DNA of 64,000 nucleotides, taken from contig NZ_FTPP01000005.1 in assembly GCF_900156345.1 (NCBI RefSeq), forward strand, positions 62,001 through 126,000, written 5' to 3'. This document shows, piece by piece, positions 8,334 to 16,578 of the stretch (the first letter of the stretch is position 1; each line of letters opens with the position of its first letter). Both the position numbers and the translations under genes were made by a program. This DNA is from Pontibacter indicus (lineage in GTDB: Bacteria; Bacteroidota; Bacteroidia; Cytophagales; Hymenobacteraceae). The notes beneath the pieces were generated by a model. It saw only the letters and a list, made by a program, of their open reading frames with translations. It was not told the origin of the DNA and made no database searches.

Positions 8334-9485
8334 ATGAATCTTTCCATCTTCTTCGAACCTCTGAACGAGGACATCTTCGCGCTGCTCGACAAGCCGCGCA
8401 CGCTCGGTGCCTACATCGGCCGCTTCACAGGTAAGTTCCCCGACTGGCGCTCGGCCGACATTGCCCTGATTGGCGTGAACGAAACGCGCGGGCGGGGAGA
8501 AGAGACTGGATCAGAAACATTTCCGGCTCGCGCGGTGCGCAAAAAACTGTACAGCCTGCACAAGGGAACCGGCCGCTGCAACATCGTGGATTTGGGCAAC
8601 CTGCGCCCAGGTATAACACTCGACGACACCTACCTGCGCCTGAAGGAGATCGTGGAGATCCTCATCTCGCACAAGACCATACCTGTCATCATCGGTGGCT
8701 CGCATGACCTGGAGTACGGGCAGTACATGGGCTACGAACACCTGGAGCGTGCTGTGAACATGGTTACGGTGGATAGCAGCGTGGATATGAGCGAAGATCA
8801 GGAAATGCCTGCCAACAAAAAACAGCTGCACCAGATCCTGATGCACGAGCCGAACTACCTCTTCAGCCTTGGCCAGATTGGCTTTCAGTCGTACCTGGTG
8901 GACCCGGAGGTGATGGCTACGTTCGAGAAGCTCCACTTTGAGGCCTATCGTGTGGGGGAAGTACACCGCAGCGTGCAGGAAATGGAGCCTGTCGTGCGCC
9001 ACGCCGACCTGCTCACCTTCGACATCTCCGCCATCCGCCATCAGGATGCACCCGGCTATACCCCCGCCAACCCTTTTGGGCTCAGCGGCGAGGAGGCCTG
9101 CCAACTTTGCTGGTATGCAGGCTTGAGCGACCAAATGACGTCGCTCGGCATCTATGAATATGACCCGGAGCAGGACAAGCAGGAACTGACAGCCATGACG
9201 ATTGCCACCATGGTCTGGTATTTCATCGAGGGCTTCTACCACCGCAAGCACGAAACAGAGTTCAGCTCCAGCAAGTTTACCAAATACGCCGTGGCCTTTA
9301 ACGACAACCCCGACCGCATGACTTTTTTTAAGAGCAAGGTGAGTGAAAAGTGGTGGATGGAAGTAGAGCCCCTGTCAGACGAGAAGAGCCCGCGCATCGT
9401 TCCTTGCAGTTACGAAGACTACCTGCAGGCCATCAAAGGCGAGGTACCCAATCGCTGGATCCTGACGCAGGCTCGCATTGGCTAG
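8334..9485 (+). CDS. arginase-fold (formimidoylglutamase-like) protein with degenerate metal site
   Basis: A 383-residue member of the ureohydrolase superfamily. Motif 1 (IIGGSHDLEYGQ, about 118-129) keeps the metal-binding His. Motif 2, usually DAHxD, reads DSSVD (about 146-150), so the His is Ser. Motif 3, usually SFDxD, reads TFDISA, so the second Asp is Ser. At least two of the six Mn ligands are therefore missing. From memory, Bacteroidota carry a lineage-specific paralog of this kind often labelled formimidoylglutamase, so the loss may be shared by the subfamily. Hydrolase activity is doubtful. Its partner and function are unknown; the next gene encodes a small cytochrome b5-like protein. 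Confidence 0.75.
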   Translation: MNLSIFFEPLNEDIFALLDKPRTLGAYIGRFTGKFPDWRSADIALIGVNETRGRGEETGSETFPARAVRKKLYSLHKGTGRCNIVDLGNLRPGITLDDTYLRLKEIVEILISHKTIPVIIGGSHDLEYGQYMGYEHLERAVNMVTVDSSVDMSEDQEMPANKKQLHQILMHEPNYLFSLGQIGFQSYLVDPEVMATFEKLHFEAYRVGEVHRSVQEMEPVVRHADLLTFDISAIRHQDAPGYTPANPFGLSGEEACQLCWYAGLSDQMTSLGIYEYDPEQDKQELTAMTIATMVWYFIEGFYHRKHETEFSSSKFTKYAVAFNDNPDRMTFFKSKVSEKWWMEVEPLSDEKSPRIVPCSYEDYLQAIKGEVPNRWILTQARIG

Positions 9486-9517
9486 ACCAGCAAAGAAACA
9501 AACCCGATTATGTTCCG

Positions 9518-9553
9518 TTTGCCCCAATCACTAGGGCAGTATTATTATATTTG
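9518..9553 (+). promoter_or_regulatory. Bacteroidota-type promoter for the cytochrome b5-like gene
   Basis: TTTG at 9518-9521 and TATATTTG at 9546-9553 are separated by 24 bp, close to the consensus TTTG/TAnnTTTG layout. The ATG follows 30 bp downstream. Confidence 0.6.
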
Positions 9554-9583
9554 CAACACGGGCTCTGTGTGGCCCGCCACGAA

Positions 9584-9841
9584 ATGGAAGAAAACCTCCC
9601 GGAGTACACCCTGCAACAACTCGCCCTGCGCAACGGACAGGACCGCGACGAGGTATGGGTGGCCTACAAAGGGCTGATCTACGACGTGAGGAAATCGAGG
9701 CTGTGGCGGAGCGGCAACCACTACGAGCACTGGGCCGGGCAGGACCTGACCGAAGAGCTAAAGGACGCCCCCCACACCGAATATGTGTTTGACAAATTTG
9801 AGGTGATCGGACTAGTCAAAAACTCAGTATACCGAAAATAA
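9584..9841 (+). CDS. cytochrome b5-like heme/steroid-binding domain protein
   Basis: An 85-residue soluble protein that starts MEENLPEYTLQQLALRNGQ. It shows the cytochrome b5-like pattern EVWVAYKGLIYDVRKSRLWRSGNHYEHWAGQDLTEEL. In classical b5 the heme ligands are two His (HPGG and a later His). Here GNHYEHWAGQDLT has the first His region, and DAPHTEYVFDKFEVIG the second. The ATG at 9584 was chosen because a TAnnTTTG element lies 30 bp upstream; the open frame to its left would run through that promoter. It may bind heme or another ligand. The cellular role is not known. Confidence 0.8.
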   Translation: MEENLPEYTLQQLALRNGQDRDEVWVAYKGLIYDVRKSRLWRSGNHYEHWAGQDLTEELKDAPHTEYVFDKFEVIGLVKNSVYRK

Positions 9842-9904
9842 AGCAGCGGGAGTAGGTCAGCTTAGCGGGCAGGCTCCTGATTAACTATAAAAATACCCAA
9901 TACT

Positions 9905-10765
9905 ATGATTCTGATAGCTGACAGCGGCTCTACCAAAACAGATTGGCGCACCATTGATGCCGACAACCAGTATGAGCAGGTAACCACCACTGGCATCAAC
10001 CCGCAGTACCTGGATACTGAGAAGATCTACAGCATTTTTGAGACCGAGCTGCTGCCCCATCTGAAAGAGCGAAACATCAGCGCTATTTACTACTATGGTG
10101 CCGGCTGCAGCTCCCCGGATCGTAACAGGCGCGTGGAAGACGCCCTGAGCCGTGCCTTCCCGGGTGTGCCCAACTATGTGGACCACGACCTGCTGGCAGC
10201 TGCGCGTGCGCTGTGCGGCCACAAACCAGGTATAGCCTGTATTCTGGGCACGGGCTCCAACTCCTGCCTTTACGACGGCAAAAACATCATCGACAACGTG
10301 ACCTCGCTGGGTTTCCTGATGGGGGACGAAGGCAGTGGCGCCTACCTGGGCAAGCTGCTGATCAAAGCCTACATGTACCGCGAGCTGCCTGAAGAGTTGG
10401 CCACTTCCCTCACAAACAGGTATAACCTCACCAAGAACGGCATCCTGGACGCGGTGTACGGCTCCGACATACCGAGCCAGTACCTGGCGACTTTTGCCAA
10501 GTTCATGCACGAGAAGCGCAAGAATCCGGTGATCAAGGAAATGATTTACGAGAACTTTGAGGAGTTCTTCGAACGCCATGTCAGCAAGTATGAGGGCTTT
10601 GGTGAGCTGCCCGTAAACTTTGTGGGGTCCATCGCGTTTCATTTTGCGGATACGCTTAAGCTGGTGGCGAAGAAGTATGGCTGCCACATTGGGGTCATCA
10701 TCTCCAGCCCGAGCGAAGGCCTGATCAAATACCATCAGGAGCTGCTTAAAATGCAGAATGCCTAA
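9905..10765 (+). CDS. N-acetylglucosamine kinase (BadF/BadG ATPase family)
   Basis: A 286-residue sugar kinase of the ASKHA fold. The phosphate-1 loop is DSGSTKTDW at about 6-14, and GTGSNSCLYDG (about 115-125) is the phosphate-2/adenosine region. GDEGSGAYLGK (about 140-150) is typical of GlcNAc kinases. It sits 48 bp upstream of murQ on the same strand, which fits a cell-wall amino-sugar recycling or N-acetylmuramate/GlcNAc salvage operon. An open frame of similar length runs antisense and is treated as a shadow because this frame has clear family motifs. Confidence 0.87.
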   Translation: MILIADSGSTKTDWRTIDADNQYEQVTTTGINPQYLDTEKIYSIFETELLPHLKERNISAIYYYGAGCSSPDRNRRVEDALSRAFPGVPNYVDHDLLAAARALCGHKPGIACILGTGSNSCLYDGKNIIDNVTSLGFLMGDEGSGAYLGKLLIKAYMYRELPEELATSLTNRYNLTKNGILDAVYGSDIPSQYLATFAKFMHEKRKNPVIKEMIYENFEEFFERHVSKYEGFGELPVNFVGSIAFHFADTLKLVAKKYGCHIGVIISSPSEGLIKYHQELLKMQNA

Positions 10766-10813
10766 AGGCACCTTTACTCTTTTTTTAGTTTAAAAATCTG
10801 ACCGATCGACACC

Positions 10814-11632
10814 GTGTCTACTACCGAATCCGATTCTCTTTACAATAGACTGGAGCAAATGCCCGTGCACGAGCTGCTTACCTGCATCAATCAGGAAGAC
10901 AAGAGCGTGCCCCTGGCTGTTGAGCGTGTTATTCCGCAGATCGAAACCCTGGTGAACGCCACGGTGGAGCGCCTACGCGAGGGCGGCAGACTCTTTTACA
11001 TTGGGGCAGGCACCAGCGGCCGGCTAGGTATAGTGGACGCATCGGAGTGCCCTCCTACTTACGGTGTGCCGCATGGCATGGTCATCGGCATTATAGCGGG
11101 CGGCGATAGTGCTATCCGGAAAGCGGTGGAGTTTGCCGAGGATGATACCAAACAAGCGTGGAAAGACCTGCAGGAGCATAAGATCACAGATAAAGACATC
11201 GTGGTAGGTATAGCCGCCTCCGGCGGGACACCTTATGTGGTAGGCGGCCTGGAAGCCTGTCGCCGCCAAGGTATAGCTACCGGCTGCATCGTGTGCAATG
11301 CCAACAGCCCTGTGGCCGCCGTCGCTGACTATCCTGTGGAAGTCATCACAGGTCCTGAGTTTGTGACAGGCAGCACGCGCATGAAAGCCGGCACTGCCCA
11401 AAAGCTGGTGCTCAATATGCTTACCACGGCGACCATGATACAACTCGGCCATGTGAAGGGCAACAAGATGGTGGATATGCAGCTATCAAATACCAAGCTG
11501 GTAGAACGCGGTATCCGCATGCTGATGGAGGAACTGCAACTGGCTAAACCCGAGGCCGCCGCTTTGCTTAAGAAGTTTGGCAGCGTACGGGCCGCCATCG
11601 AAGCTTATCGCAACGGCAGCAGCCTTTCCTAG
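10814..11632 (+). CDS. murQ: N-acetylmuramic acid 6-phosphate etherase
   Basis: Cleaves the D-lactyl ether of MurNAc-6-phosphate to give GlcNAc-6-phosphate in peptidoglycan recycling. The 272-residue SIS-domain protein has the conserved FYIGAGTSGRLGIVDASECPPTYG (about 61-84), IAGGDSAIRKAVEFAEDD, the central GIAASGGTPYV, and EFVTGSTRMKAGTAQKLVLNMLTT. The likely start is a GTG at 10814 (MSTTESDSLY...). It is paired with the GlcNAc kinase gene and closed by a strong hairpin. Three of its Gly-Ile pairs are written GGT ATA inside copies of the interspersed AGGTATA motif. Confidence 0.95.
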   Translation: MSTTESDSLYNRLEQMPVHELLTCINQEDKSVPLAVERVIPQIETLVNATVERLREGGRLFYIGAGTSGRLGIVDASECPPTYGVPHGMVIGIIAGGDSAIRKAVEFAEDDTKQAWKDLQEHKITDKDIVVGIAASGGTPYVVGGLEACRRQGIATGCIVCNANSPVAAVADYPVEVITGPEFVTGSTRMKAGTAQKLVLNMLTTATMIQLGHVKGNKMVDMQLSNTKLVERGIRMLMEELQLAKPEAAALLKKFGSVRAAIEAYRNGSSLS

Positions 11633-11654
11633 CCCAGCCTATACCTGACAAAAG

Positions 11655-11698
11655 CAGCCCGGCCTGCCAGCGTTCACATACACTGGCAGGCCGGGCTG
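11655..11698. terminator. bidirectional terminator between murQ and a convergent gene
   Basis: A perfect 16-bp stem (CAGCCCGGCCTGCCAG and its complement) with a 12-nt loop lies between the convergent stops at 11632 and 11721, with T-rich DNA on the right side. Confidence 0.9.
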
Positions 11699-11720
11699 TT
11701 TTATAATGTTTGGGATGGGG

Positions 11721-12803
11721 CTAGTCCAGAATAGCCATGCTTTCCACCAGCACTTTTGCGGCTTCTTTGCTGGGTACTTTGTAATTGGTCACAGCCCAGT
11801 CATATCCTAGCTTAAAGCGATCATCTTTCATGGCGTACCGCATTTTTTCCCGGTAATCGGCCACGGGCTCCAATCCCAGTTCCTGCCGAAGCTCGTTTGC
11901 CTTCGCCTCCTCCTCTTCACTCACGCGTTGTATGAGGTAGCGGCTCGAAAGGTCTCCGAATTCCTCGTCGTCTTTGCAGTCCTCGGGTTTGTTACAGATG
12001 ACGCGGGCCAGCACTTTGGAGCGGTACAGGTTTTTGCCTTGCTGCTGATCCATCAGGTAGGCTGCTGCGTGCGGGTCGAGTTTGCCTTCCTGTACGGCCT
12101 GGGTGAGCACAGTTTTAAAATCGAAGCCATTGCGGGCGGTGGTCTGGCGCTGAATCACGATGCTGAAGCGTGGCAGTTGTTCCAGCGTGTCGGGCACCCC
12201 GATCAGTTCCTCTCCCGGGTAACCGTGTTTGCTGATCCAGGCCAGGAGCTTCTTCACGTTGTCGGCCTCTATTTTCCGGATCGTATCGGCATGCACGCGC
12301 AGCCCGCCCTTCGCCTGCCGAAAATACTGGTCACGTGCCCAGAGCTCGTCCAGGTCGGCGCGCAGGTCTATGTTCGTGTTCTCCCGGAAAGCCTTTCGGC
12401 GCTTCGGGTATTTCCTGACAAACTTCTTCCAGCTTTTGTGAGCCCTCAGGGTGTCGAGTGCCTCCTGCTGCTCCAGGTATTCCAGGGACACGCCTTTTGC
12501 CACCAGCTTCTCCAGGTAGTTTATACCTTGTTTCTCGTGGCCAGTGAGCGCGGCGCACACGGCTGCATTGTAGTAGTCGCGGGCAAAGCCATGGGGCACC
12601 TCCGAAAACGCCTGCTGGTATACCTGCAGCGCACCTTCGTGGTCTTTGGCCATAATCAGTCGTTCGGCTTTGTTGATGAGCGGGTGGTATGCTTTGGTGT
12701 AATCTGCCTTTGCCCAGGCCTGGCTGCTATAACTCAGCAGGGCCAGTAGGAAAAATACAGCGACCGTTTGTCTTAAAATAGTAGGGCTGAATGTGAACTG
12801 CAT
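11721..12803 (-). CDS. exported hypothetical protein, TPR-like N-terminus, possible DUF6624
   Basis: A 360-residue protein with a signal peptide (hydrophobic TVAVFFLLALLSYSSQAWA, cleavage near residue 31). Residues 34-120 contain helical TPR-like units (AYHPLINKAERLIMAKDHEGALQVYQQAF, FARDYYNAAVCAALTGHEKQGINYLEKLV). The C-terminal half resembles DUF6624 (AAAYLMDQQQGKNLYRSKVLARVICN, then LQELGLEPVADYREKMRYA). The domain assignment is from memory and tentative. It is monocistronic and convergent with murQ. Function unknown; periplasmic or surface location is likely. Confidence 0.75.
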   Translation of the reverse strand: MQFTFSPTILRQTVAVFFLLALLSYSSQAWAKADYTKAYHPLINKAERLIMAKDHEGALQVYQQAFSEVPHGFARDYYNAAVCAALTGHEKQGINYLEKLVAKGVSLEYLEQQEALDTLRAHKSWKKFVRKYPKRRKAFRENTNIDLRADLDELWARDQYFRQAKGGLRVHADTIRKIEADNVKKLLAWISKHGYPGEELIGVPDTLEQLPRFSIVIQRQTTARNGFDFKTVLTQAVQEGKLDPHAAAYLMDQQQGKNLYRSKVLARVICNKPEDCKDDEEFGDLSSRYLIQRVSEEEEAKANELRQELGLEPVADYREKMRYAMKDDRFKLGYDWAVTNYKVPSKEAAKVLVESMAILD

Positions 12804-13026
12804 AGGAAATGGGTGGTGTTTTCAGTTGGAACGTGCGATGTTATAACGTGCTCGGAACAGCCTTAGCATACCTGACTGCCATTTTGTTCCTGCTTATACC
12901 TGTATCAGCACACAGGAGTTGACCGAAACAGGTGATTTCTTCTTTAAATATAGCCAACTTTGTCCATATGCTTTAAGTAGACTGACAAATGCCAGCCGCC
13001 TTCACGGACACAGAACACATTGACCT

Positions 13027-13596
13027 ATGCATGACATTGAGCCCTTTTATAACTGGCTGGAGCTGTACTCTGCCACAGAGGACCCGCGCTCGCCGCTCTA
13101 TGGCGCCGAAAACAGCCTCACCTACTATACCCATACCATCTACGGGTACTACATACACCCGCAGTGGGACGACATCGACTCTGAGACGCTCTTCCTGAAA
13201 ATCCTTTATGCCGACTACGACCTGGGATTCGCTGTCATCGAGTTTATCGGAGAGTGGAACGATGCGCTGAACAACGACATCATGAAGCTGAAGCGCAACA
13301 TCATTGACCCGCTCTTAAAGGAAGGTGTGAAACATTTTATCCTGATCGGGGAGAACGTCTTCAACTTCCACGGCTCCGAAGACGACTACTACGAAGAATG
13401 GTTTGAGGATGTGGAGGAAGGCTGGATAGCGGCCATCAGCTTCCGGGATTTTGTGCTTAGCGAGATGCGCAGCTACAACCTTGACTCATACATTAACTCA
13501 GGCGGCACGCTCGATGAGCTGCATTGGCGCACCTATACCCCTAAACGGCTCTTTGCCCTGGTGAACAGCATGATCCAGAAACGGCTGGGTGCTTAA
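13027..13596 (+). CDS. conserved hypothetical protein
   Basis: A 189-residue acidic cytosolic protein without signal peptide or membrane segment; I do not recognise a family. Visible features are an aromatic-rich N-terminus (FYNWLELYSATEDPRSPLYG), a hydrophobic strand FAVIEFIGEW, the strand-like HFILIGENVFNF and the highly acidic SEDDYYEEWFEDVEEGW. The ATG at 13027 gives MHDIEPFYNWLELY. It has no operon partners and ends in a strong terminator shared with the convergent lipoprotein gene. It could be a Cytophagales-specific core protein; no function is proposed. Confidence 0.75.
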   Translation: MHDIEPFYNWLELYSATEDPRSPLYGAENSLTYYTHTIYGYYIHPQWDDIDSETLFLKILYADYDLGFAVIEFIGEWNDALNNDIMKLKRNIIDPLLKEGVKHFILIGENVFNFHGSEDDYYEEWFEDVEEGWIAAISFRDFVLSEMRSYNLDSYINSGGTLDELHWRTYTPKRLFALVNSMIQKRLGA

Positions 13597-13597
13597 A

Positions 13598-13634
13598 ACA
13601 AACGAGCGGGCCTGTGAGGGACCCGCTCGTTTGT
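13598..13634. terminator. bidirectional terminator
   Basis: ACAAACGAGCGGG pairs perfectly with CCCGCTCGTTTGT (13-bp stem, 11-nt loop) between convergent stops at 13596 and 13654. A-rich and T-rich flanks suit termination in both directions. Confidence 0.9.
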
Positions 13635-13653
13635 TTTATAATTCTGACTGAGA

Positions 13654-13842
13654 TTACTGAATAACAGCAGTAGTGTCTCCGTCCTCGATGCGATCAGCTT
13701 CCTGCTCACCGGCTTCTTCAATTTGATCAGCGCGCTCTTCGGCAGCATCTTCTACTTGGTCAGCTCTTTCGTCAGCTGGTGAGTCGCATGAAGCGAATGC
13801 GAAAAGGCCTGCGGCCAGGAAAAGGTAAAATGACTTTTTCAT
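13654..13842 (-). CDS. small acidic lipoprotein
   Basis: A 62-residue protein. The lipobox LFAFASC has the lipidated Cys at 19, followed by a short Asp/Glu-rich helix with a repeated pattern (ADERADQVEDAAEERADQIEEAGEQEADRIEDG) of about 11-residue spacing. The C-terminus TTAVIQ resembles that of the second small lipoprotein at 14029-14214. The two are probably paralogs. Such minimal lipoproteins may be envelope stress or spacer proteins; function unknown. Confidence 0.72.
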   Translation of the reverse strand: MKKSFYLFLAAGLFAFASCDSPADERADQVEDAAEERADQIEEAGEQEADRIEDGDTTAVIQ

Positions 13843-13960
13843 GTTATTTGGTTTTAGGTGATGGTTTAAAATGGTTGGTTATAGCCAGGTGCGGCACCTC
13901 CCGCATCATAGCTTCCAAGGCAATACGGCATCTGCACATATTAGTTCAGGTATATATATA

Positions 13961-13987
13961 AAAAAAGCACTCCTAGGAGTGCTTTTT
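13961..13987. terminator. terminator between the two small lipoprotein genes
   Basis: AAAAAAGCACTCC and GGAGTGCTTTTTT form a near-perfect palindrome with A/T runs on both sides. It lies 40 bp downstream of the lipoprotein gene at 14029-14214, so each small gene has its own transcription unit. Confidence 0.88.
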
Positions 13988-14028
13988 TCTTTTCCCCGAC
14001 TTGCGCCAGGTAGTACTGGTACCCGTGA

Positions 14029-14214
14029 TTACTGAACAGCAGTTGTGTCTTCCATAGTAGCAGTAGTGTCTGCCTCTACGTCTGTCTCAACTTCAACTGT
14101 CTCTACAGTTTCTGTCTCAGTAGCTTCAACTTCAGTTGCAGTTTCTTCTGTGTTATTGCAAGATGCAAAAGTGAACAGGCCTGCAACGAATAGTAAACCG
14201 AATACTTTTTTCAT
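14029..14214 (-). CDS. small acidic Glu/Thr-rich lipoprotein
   Basis: A 61-residue protein. Its signal (MKKVFGLLFVAGLFTFASC, Cys 19) is nearly identical in layout to the neighbour at 13654-13842. The mature part is almost only Glu, Thr, Val and Ala (EETATEVEATETETVETVEVETDVEADTT), and it ends in DTTAVQ. No fold is expected. A TATATTTG element lies at 14246-14253 on the same strand, 31 bp upstream. The shared lipobox and TTAV.Q terminus point to common ancestry with rapid change of the acidic middle. Confidence 0.72.
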   Translation of the reverse strand: MKKVFGLLFVAGLFTFASCNNTEETATEVEATETETVETVEVETDVEADTTATMEDTTAVQ

Positions 14215-14245
14215 AATGTTTTGTGATTGGTTAAAGATGAAGCTT

Positions 14246-14253
14246 CAAATATA
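14246..14253 (-). promoter_or_regulatory. -7 promoter element of the small lipoprotein gene
   Basis: The minus strand reads TATATTTG, an exact TAnnTTTG match, 31 bp before the ATG at 14214. Confidence 0.5.
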
Positions 14254-14286
14254 ACAGAACATCTGAATATATTGATACAGAAGTCT

Positions 14287-15600
14287 TTATTTTTTCTTGA
14301 ACAACACTTTGATCGGCACCCCTTCGAAGCCGAAATGCTTCCGGATCGCGTTTTCGAGGTAGCGGGTATACGGCTCCTTGATGTACTGCGGGAGGTTGCA
14401 GAAAAACGCAAAAGTCGGGTTGTGCGTCGGCAGCTGCGTCACGTACTTGATCTTGATGAACTTGCCTTTCATGGATGGTGGCGGGTAGCGCTCAATCTCC
14501 GGCAGTATCTTATCGTTCAGCTTGGAAGTAGCGATTTTCTGCGTTTTGTTCTCGTATACCTGCATGGCCGTTTCGATGGCCTTGTGCACACGCTGCTTCG
14601 TCACCACGGAGGTGAAAATGATCGGCACATACTTAATTGGCGCAATCGCTTCTAGTATCTTCTCCTCAAACTCTTTGGTGGTGTGCGTATCCTTCTCTAC
14701 CAGGTCCCACTTGTTCACCAGAATCACCATGCCTTTGCGGTTCTTCTCAGCCAGGGAGATAATGTTCACGTCTTGCGACTCTATACCGCGCGTAGCATCC
14801 AGAATAACAATGCACACATCGGAATCTTCCAGGGCACGCACAGAGCGCATCACCGAGTAGAACTCAATGTCTTCGCTCACTTTGCTCTTGCGGCGCAGAC
14901 CGGCCGTATCCACAATAATAAACTCTTTTCCAAAGGCATTGTAGCGCGAGTCGATGGCGTCGCGGGTGGTGCCGGCAATGTCGGTTACGATGTTGCGCTC
15001 CACGCCCAGCAGCAGGTTCACGAAAGAAGACTTACCCACGTTCGGGCGGCCCAACACGGCAAGACGAGGTATACCTGCGTCCGGGTCTTCTGTACCTTCT
15101 GTCTTGAAGTGCTTCACCACCTCGTCCAACAATTCACCTGTACCGGAACCGCTCTGCGACGAAATCGGAAAGATGTCTAAACCTATACCTAGCGCATAGA
15201 ACTCGCCCATCTGATGGGCACGGGCGTTGGTGTCGGCTTTGTTGGCTACTATGTAAATAGGCTTGTCGGTGCGGCGGAGCACATTGGCAAACTCCTCGTC
15301 GAGGCTGGTCACGCCTGCCTCGACGTCTACCATGAACAGGATCACGTCGGCCTCTTTGATGGCCAGCTCGACCTGCTTGTTGATCTCTCCTTCAAAAATG
15401 TCGTCGGAGCCGTGCACGTAGCCGCCTGTGTCGATCACGGTGAAGTACCTGCCGGTCCAGTCGCCGTGGCCGTAGCTGCGGTCGCGGGTCACGCCGCTCT
15501 CGTTGTCCATGATGGCCTGGCGACGCCCTACAAGGCGGTTAAAAAGAGTAGACTTGCCCACGTTCGGGCGGCCTACGATAGCAATGATGTTGGTTGACAT
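14287..15600 (-). CDS. der: ribosome-assembly GTPase Der (EngA)
   Basis: A 437-residue double GTPase required for 50S subunit maturation. The two G domains start with GRPNVGKST (9-17) and GRPNVGKSS (about 183-191). Each has a DTGG/DTAG G3 motif (VIDTGGY, IVDTAGLRRK) and an NKxD G4 motif (VANKADT, LVNKWDL). The C-terminal KH-like domain ends in HFGFEGVPIKVLFKKK. The start MSTNIIAIVGRPNVGKS leaves the usual short N-terminus. It follows era after 63 bp on the same strand, so the two ribosome GTPases are probably co-transcribed. Confidence 0.97.
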   Translation of the reverse strand: MSTNIIAIVGRPNVGKSTLFNRLVGRRQAIMDNESGVTRDRSYGHGDWTGRYFTVIDTGGYVHGSDDIFEGEINKQVELAIKEADVILFMVDVEAGVTSLDEEFANVLRRTDKPIYIVANKADTNARAHQMGEFYALGIGLDIFPISSQSGSGTGELLDEVVKHFKTEGTEDPDAGIPRLAVLGRPNVGKSSFVNLLLGVERNIVTDIAGTTRDAIDSRYNAFGKEFIIVDTAGLRRKSKVSEDIEFYSVMRSVRALEDSDVCIVILDATRGIESQDVNIISLAEKNRKGMVILVNKWDLVEKDTHTTKEFEEKILEAIAPIKYVPIIFTSVVTKQRVHKAIETAMQVYENKTQKIATSKLNDKILPEIERYPPPSMKGKFIKIKYVTQLPTHNPTFAFFCNLPQYIKEPYTRYLENAIRKHFGFEGVPIKVLFKKK

Positions 15601-15663
15601 CGAATAAAAATAAAATGGTTAAAGTGCCCCCGGAGCACCGTGCCCCGAAGCTTTAATGGTGCG

Positions 15664-16551
15664 CTACTCGCTGTAGCCGAATCGGCGTAGCAGCTTCTGG
15701 TCAGTTCGCCAGTTCTCGTTCACGCGCACGTATAAATCAAGAAATATCTTTTTCTGGAAAAACTCTTCCATGTCCACGCGGGCCTGCATGCCCACTTTCT
15801 TCAGCGCCTCGCCTTTGTGGCCGATCACAATGCCCTTCTGGCTCTTGCGCTCCACGCTGATCTCGGCCCGGATGCGGATGATCTCCTCTTCCTCTTTGAA
15901 CTCCTCCACTACCACCTCGCAGCTGTAGGGAATTTCTTTTTTGTAGTTGAGCAGGATCTTCTCGCGAATGATCTCCGACACGAAGAAACGCTCCGGCTTG
16001 TCAGTCAGTTCATCTTTCGGATAAAAAGCCGGGTGCTCGGGCAGCAGCGCCAGCAAACGGGCAAACAACTGCTCCACACCGAAGTTGTGCAATGCCGAAA
16101 TCGGATGAATCTCAGTCGGGTTCATCTTCTCCTGCCAGTAAGCCACCTTCTCGTTCACTTCCTCTTCTGTAGCCTGGTCGATCTTGTTGATGAGCAGCAG
16201 AATAGGCACATTGGCGTGCTGCAAACGCTTGATCACGTCGTCCTCGTCGTGCTTCTCGTAGATGTCCGTCACAAACAGGATGATGTCGGCATCCTCGAGT
16301 GAGGTGCGCACAAAACTCATCATCGACTCGTGCAAGGCATACTGCGGCTTGATGATGCCCGGCGTATCGGAGTACACGATCTGGAAATCATCGCCGTTCA
16401 GAATACCCATGATGCGGTGGCGGGTAGTCTGGGCTTTGGACGTGATAATAGAAAGCTTTTCCCCTACCAGGGCGTTCATGAGCGTGGATTTGCCTACGTT
16501 TGGCTTACCCACTATACTGACAAAACCGGCTTTGTGCGGAGTTTCGGACAT
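15664..16551 (-). CDS. era: GTPase Era
   Basis: A 295-residue 16S rRNA-binding GTPase. G1 is GKPNVGKST (about 16-24), G2 is the TTRHR region, G3 is DTPGI and G4 is INKID (about 121-125). The C-terminal KH domain shows VIGHKGEALKKVGMQARVDMEEFFQKKIFLDLYVRVNENWR, which carries the RNA-binding GxxG-type loop. Der follows after 63 bp on the same strand. A TAATTTTG promoter element lies 19 bp upstream of the ATG, giving a very short leader. Confidence 0.97.
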   Translation of the reverse strand: MSETPHKAGFVSIVGKPNVGKSTLMNALVGEKLSIITSKAQTTRHRIMGILNGDDFQIVYSDTPGIIKPQYALHESMMSFVRTSLEDADIILFVTDIYEKHDEDDVIKRLQHANVPILLLINKIDQATEEEVNEKVAYWQEKMNPTEIHPISALHNFGVEQLFARLLALLPEHPAFYPKDELTDKPERFFVSEIIREKILLNYKKEIPYSCEVVVEEFKEEEEIIRIRAEISVERKSQKGIVIGHKGEALKKVGMQARVDMEEFFQKKIFLDLYVRVNENWRTDQKLLRRFGYSE

Positions 16552-16570
16552 ACGCTAAAATTTAAGGACG

Positions 16571-16578
16571 CAAAATTA
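16571..16578 (-). promoter_or_regulatory. -7 promoter element of era-der
   Basis: The minus strand reads TAATTTTG (TAnnTTTG), ending 19 bp upstream of the era ATG. Confidence 0.5.

Noticed and set aside
9350-9583. N-terminal extension of the cytochrome b5-like frame
   Set aside because: It overlaps the end of the preceding gene and runs through the TTTG/TAnnTTTG promoter; the ATG at 9584 is preferred.
9881-10771. 296-codon minus-strand frame opposite the GlcNAc kinase gene
   Set aside because: It is slightly longer than the real gene, but the plus strand has clear kinase motifs and operon context; this is an antisense shadow.
11928-12749. 273-codon plus-strand frame opposite the exported hypothetical protein
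   Set aside because: The minus strand has a signal peptide and plausible domains; the plus frame has neither.
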